From assembly GCA_018340375.1 (NCBI GenBank), contig JAFFJZ010000010.1:5766001-5830000 (forward strand): a stretch of DNA of 64,000 bases, written 5' to 3'. Below, one piece after another: positions 59,700 through 64,000 of the stretch. Numbering within the stretch: position 1 is the stretch's first letter; every line of letters starts with the position of its first letter. The notes below the pieces were generated by a model. That model worked only from the letters and a program-made list of their open reading frames with translations. It was not told the origin of the DNA and ran no database searches. The DNA is from Gonatopus flavifemur (lineage: Eukaryota > Arthropoda > Insecta > Hymenoptera > Dryinidae). A program made the position numbers and the translations under genes.

Positions 59700-60898
59700 G
59701 AAAATTCCAATAGGATGTTTGGGTTGACAATTACAAATGTGCTACAATATTTCCGAGAGTTCAGATGTTGAATCTAGTATGGAGATAATATTTCTCAAAA
59801 TTCTTAATTCTTCAGGAGTGAGTACGTTTTTGAAACGTGGTCATATTTTACCGTTATCCGGTTCTCATCGCTTAGAGATAAACGCAGAAGATGAAGCACT
59901 TTTTGTGTTCTTCTTTCTTTTTCTTTTTGGAAATTTTCAGTTTTGGAAAGACATCAGTTGTGGACTCGACTGGTTAATAGTTATTCAATTGATTTGGATT
60001 TCATTTATCTCGTAAGGAAATATACTACGAGGTATACTCCATATTTGCATTGGGGGATTGAATCGAATCAATGAAAGATTTTCTAAGGATGATAGATAAT
60101 TTCCTCAAAAGTCAATCCAAGTCCTGCTGTGTTGTTTTTCCAAATGAATTCGATCGATTTTTAACAACTTGAATCATGTCTTTCCCATCAATATTAGATA
60201 CTCAAGGCAGGAAATATAAAATTCATTCATGGCTCCAAGAATCTCTCATTATTTTCTTATTTATGTACAATAAATCTCATTCCAGATCTTTCATTCCATG
60301 TGTTTTTTAATTGCATATAAAGCATGTCATACCATAATCGCCGAATTGAATTATAAAATCAAACAAACCAAACCCGTTCCCAAACCAGAAATATTTCTCA
60401 ACATTCCATTCAACTTCATTGCTTTTTGTTATAATACAACATCGCGTTGTTGATTAATACCCGACAAGAAAAATCCCTGAATATCAAAACAAATAGTCCA
60501 CATTGACTATTCAAATCTCATGATTTTAAAGCTGAAAACCTATCGATGGATGAAGAAATCTTCTTATAAAATTCTTAAAAATATTCTAAAAAAATTTCAC
60601 AATAAATAGAGAAACTCATAACTCGTTGTAAGATTCGAATCTCCTTTGTCTCTGACGAGAATATCTCATTTTAATATACATGCGCAATATGGATTAGTCG
60701 AAACTTTCTTCGTGTTCCGCGTTGGCACACAAAGCGGATGATGATCAGGACTTGGAAAAAAACACAAATACACCGAGCCCTTAGGCTATCATCTAACGAT
60801 GATTATGGATGTAACATTCCCACCTAATGTTTTAGAACGACTTTGAATTTTCGAACCGGTCCTGTTTGTTAGCCATCATTTTTTTTTTTCCGTTCCAG

Positions 60899-60958
60899 AC
60901 CTTCGAGATTACAAAACTATACCATTTAAGTGGAACAGACGTGATCAAGGTCATTATG
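60899..60958 (+). CDS. Possible 60-nt internal exon
   Basis: A strong acceptor (a T11 tract, then CCGTTCCAG) precedes, and a good donor (GTATGT) follows, an open segment of exactly 20 codons. In one frame it reads from TFEITKLYH to DVIKVIM. The length is a multiple of three. I recognise no protein and no partner exons nearby. Such pairs of splice-like signals also occur by chance in 64 kb. Confidence 0.2.
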
Positions 60959-63900
60959 GTATGTATTTCGTTCAACGAAGCTGTAAGAAGAAAAGTATTT
61001 CTTTATCTCGGAATGAAAATCTCCAAACGAAAATCTCTCTTCGATATCAATGTTTCAAAGTTGCAGTTGAATTAGATTTCCAAAGCGACTACTTTCCAAT
61101 TAATAACATCAAAATACCGTTGGATTTCGATACGCTCACTCATTTGAAAGCCATAGATTCGTTTAGAAAAAACCGGCTGTACATCTCAAACGGTTCATCT
61201 AATGGAACAATTCCTAGAGAACGTAATAAATCAAAATATCCATATTGAGTAATAAATTAGAGTATTTGTTACTTACCGCTCATTATTACAGTGGCGTAAG
61301 AGTGGGAAAAAAGACCCCTTTGATTGAAGTGGCGATGATGAATGATGTGAAGATTTAAATTAAAGTGGTCCGAGGTCTCACTCGTTCAATCTCACAAAGG
61401 CTCTGAGAACAAGAAGAAGAAGCGTATTACCTGTGGAGAATATTACACAGAAGGCCATAAAACCTTGGTCATTGCTAAGATGGAAGTGCATTGTCATAAC
61501 AGGTACTAGAAGTGTCTTCTTCCCATTTCCAGGCACGCTTCAACTTGGATAATAATATCATTGCAAGTGCGTTTGAACGTCGGAGGTTCTATAATAGCAA
61601 TGCATTCATACGTTCTCAATACAATTTCTTCTGGCGTAATCGGAATCCAAAGTTACCAGACTAACAACTTACCCTGCGGCCAATCTTATACCTTTGCTAC
61701 TCCGATCGCTTAGTAACATGATTGCCCTGCCACTGCCGTGGTAGTAAACATATTTACCCAACGGTAGTCAAGTATATCACTAAAAAATAATGGGGAGGGG
61801 GTGATGTTTGAAGGTGAACCGAAGGGGTTCACGAACCTTTCATCGTAGAAGAAACCTACTCCTTCATATTTCATTCATTCTCAAATTTCGACTACTGTAC
61901 TAACACTGTAACTGCATATTTTATAATATATTGTATTGATCAATTAACAGCCCTGTAAAACCTATACATCGTCAATTTGCTGAGTTTATAAGATTATTAA
62001 TATTAATACTCCGTATATCATATAATATCCTCTACGAACATTGATTGCTGGTATCTTAATGGGTCGCTAATGGTTCATCAATGCCCATGGTGGATTATAG
62101 CCCTTAGAAATGCGTGCAATCGTGTTTTCTGGAGGATTAATGTTATCGAGTTCATTAATATTATTAATAATCCTCGCGGAGACGTTCACCTATGCGCATA
62201 ACTTATCAAGAAGCGTGATCAATTAGCTCCGCCTCTCGTGAATGTAAATTCCAATAGGCCGAAGATCGGAGGTTCGATTCGAGTTGTTTAAAAACGCTAT
62301 TTCCCATCGCTCTATTTATTCCCACCAACCTCCCTCAAGATTTGACGATTACAAGGACGTATGAAAAATTCTGTTGAAAGTTCAAAGATCTCTTCCGAGT
62401 GAATCAATCCAACACACCGACGAAAGTATTGTTCTATCGGAAAGATCGTTCGCATCAACAAAGTATCTGACTGATGATCAGACAAGTGCGCGTCGAGATA
62501 ATAATATAGTCGGGGATCGACGGTCCGCAAGGGAACTCTTCCTTCGCATTACCGTCTTGAGTCCCATGACGAGTTTTAATTTTAGTTTTGTTCTATCCAT
62601 CATTATTGTTCTCCCTCATCCATTATTTGTTCGAAACTGTTTTATTCCTTTCGAAGCGAATCGAGTAATTTTCTCAAAACACGTGAATTAAAATTAAACG
62701 CAGTGTCGTTATTTCTTACGTCCACGATATCTCGCTTGTTGTCCGCGTAAGAAGAGGACAACACCGGTCAATGGTCTTTTATTCTAATGTGCTTATGGAC
62801 AAGGAAGCTGAACTGCAACACGTATCCAAAGACGTACGTAATGTAATGAGCGAGAAAAATCCACATGAATCATATAATACCATTTTATACGCAGTAATAC
62901 GCACAGACACACGCTCGTAGGTGATGATCTTCAATTCTTGTAATCATTGTCAAATTGTTTTATCATTTTCACAAAGCATATTAGTCTTTCAAATTACGTG
63001 AAAATTCTCAATGGAACGACAAACGATTCACCATTATATTCCATCATCCTAATCTCCAAAGTAGCGTTGTTGTTGTTGTTGTTGTGTTTTTCTTTTTAAC
63101 TCAAATTATTCAATTATCGCAATCGTGAGGTTAGATTTCATCCTTTTTGTTCATTTCGTATTCCTTCGTTGATTGACGACCTTGTCGGTGCATTACGCAA
63201 TTATTGTACTTGAAAAAAAGAAACAAACACTGTTGTGAGCTCGATATCATCGAACAGAAAAATGTCACCAAAATGCATTTATTTATTTCATCGGTTAATG
63301 GACGTACGCAGTCTGGGAAGTTGTCGTTTTACAAGTTGCTACCTTTTGCAGGCACGCATTACATTACGAAACACGCCACTGTTGATTTATTTGATGTATA
63401 AAGCCTGATTACTTGAATTCTTTAAAAAGCTCGCAACAAATTATATACTGCAACTTTCTATCGCCCACGGGAGTACATGAGAAGAATACATAAATATTTA
63501 CTTTTACGGTATTCGGTATTACTTCGACGATATTTAAACCTATTTAGGAGATGTTGTTGCTCCAGGGTTGCTAGCTAGTGCATTTATTTTGAAAAAAACT
63601 TATACAAATCCTTCAAAACAGTGTTCCTTGTATATTGGAATTGAATTATCCAGAAGATGATTTACGAATCAATCTTCCCGCAGTGCGTTAATAATTTAGG
63701 TGAAAGTATCAGAATCTCAATTTGACATCAAACAAATTCAATTCGATCAACATCCTTGGAGTGAAAAATGATTTGAGGAGAGGTATTTTTATGAAACCAC
63801 GTTTCAATGATTCACAAAGTGATTGATATTATGGTAGAAAAGAATGACCAATTCATTCGAATAAATGATACGAAATTATGAAACAGATCAGAAGACGATT

Positions 63901-64000
63901 AAAAACAATTGCCGAAAAATTAATTTCATGCTCTTCAGTCAGAATTTTAATCAATCAATGTTCGATCGAGGATGATACATTCAATTTCTCAGTTGTCACT
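60959..64000. other. Repeat-poor DNA, no gene recognised
   Basis: ORFs up to 105 codons have no known domain. It contains a (TTG)n run at 63066-63085 and GC-richer patches near 61660-61740 and 62210-62530. No transposon ends or RNA genes could be supported. Confidence 0.35.
63066..63085. repeat. (TTG)n microsatellite
   Basis: About six uninterrupted GTT/TTG units. Confidence 0.85.

Noticed and set aside
62255..62290. tRNA box B-like word GGTTCGATTCG
   Set aside because: No T-arm stem can be formed around it and no box A lies at the right distance.
1..64000. CRISPR arrays, bacterial operons, rRNA, well-known insect microRNAs, viral genes
   Set aside because: I looked by eye for regular spacer arrays, conserved rRNA segments, mature microRNAs such as let-7, miR-10, miR-124 and bantam, and viral polymerase or capsid motifs; none was seen.

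Overview
The window looks like a piece of an animal nuclear genome, most likely an insect. It is AT-rich, has no dense or operon-like coding, and is crowded with short inverted-repeat DNA transposons. It carries two broken mariner transposases of the types common in insects. The order cannot be fixed from the sequence alone. I found no complete, confidently recognisable host protein-coding gene, rRNA, CRISPR array or viral gene. Nearly all open reading frames are short and look like chance or sit inside repeats. The window is probably a large intergenic region or intron.

Layout. Repeat-rich blocks lie at about 1.1-4.4, 6.3-7.9, 9.9-15.7, 19.7-22.0, 28.6-32.2, 37.2-38.0, 43.5-48.2, 51.8-52.4 and 57-59 kb. 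Between them are repeat-poor islands: 15.7-19.7, 22.1-28.6, 32.3-37.2, 38.0-43.5, 48.2-51.8, 52.4-56.9 and 59.1-64 kb. The islands have higher local GC, short palindromes and E-box-like words, as expected of regulatory DNA.

Mobile elements fall into several groups. There are two mariner relics (about 9.9 and 29.4-31.2 kb); the second is split by a 1.09-kb insertion. A small piggyBac-like TTAA element (45954-46562) sits inside a 1.64-kb inverted-repeat element. Two other TTAA-flanked elements have termini starting GGGGT. A set of CACTG- or CACGG-ended MITEs has 2-bp duplications that are TA in some copies and CA or TG in others. An hAT-like MITE has an 8-bp duplication. A three-level nest lies at 19.68-21.40 kb, where the innermost insertion can be undone on paper to restore the middle element's terminal repeat.

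The most unusual signal is not a gene. An 18-bp word with consensus RTMTYGACGCCAAGTACA occurs seven times with an exact 13-bp core (GACGCCAAGTACA), plus two degraded copies. All lie between 22.7 and 56.4 kb, on both strands, and only in the repeat-poor islands. The flanks do not match each other. It behaves like a long binding site for an unknown factor, not a transposon remnant.

Weaker candidates for host function are a miRNA-like hairpin (49213-49299), a TATA/initiator promoter next to a tiny signal-peptide-like ORF (24738-24943), a possible 76-residue secreted protein (56995-57225), and a possible 60-nt exon with good splice sites (60899-60958).
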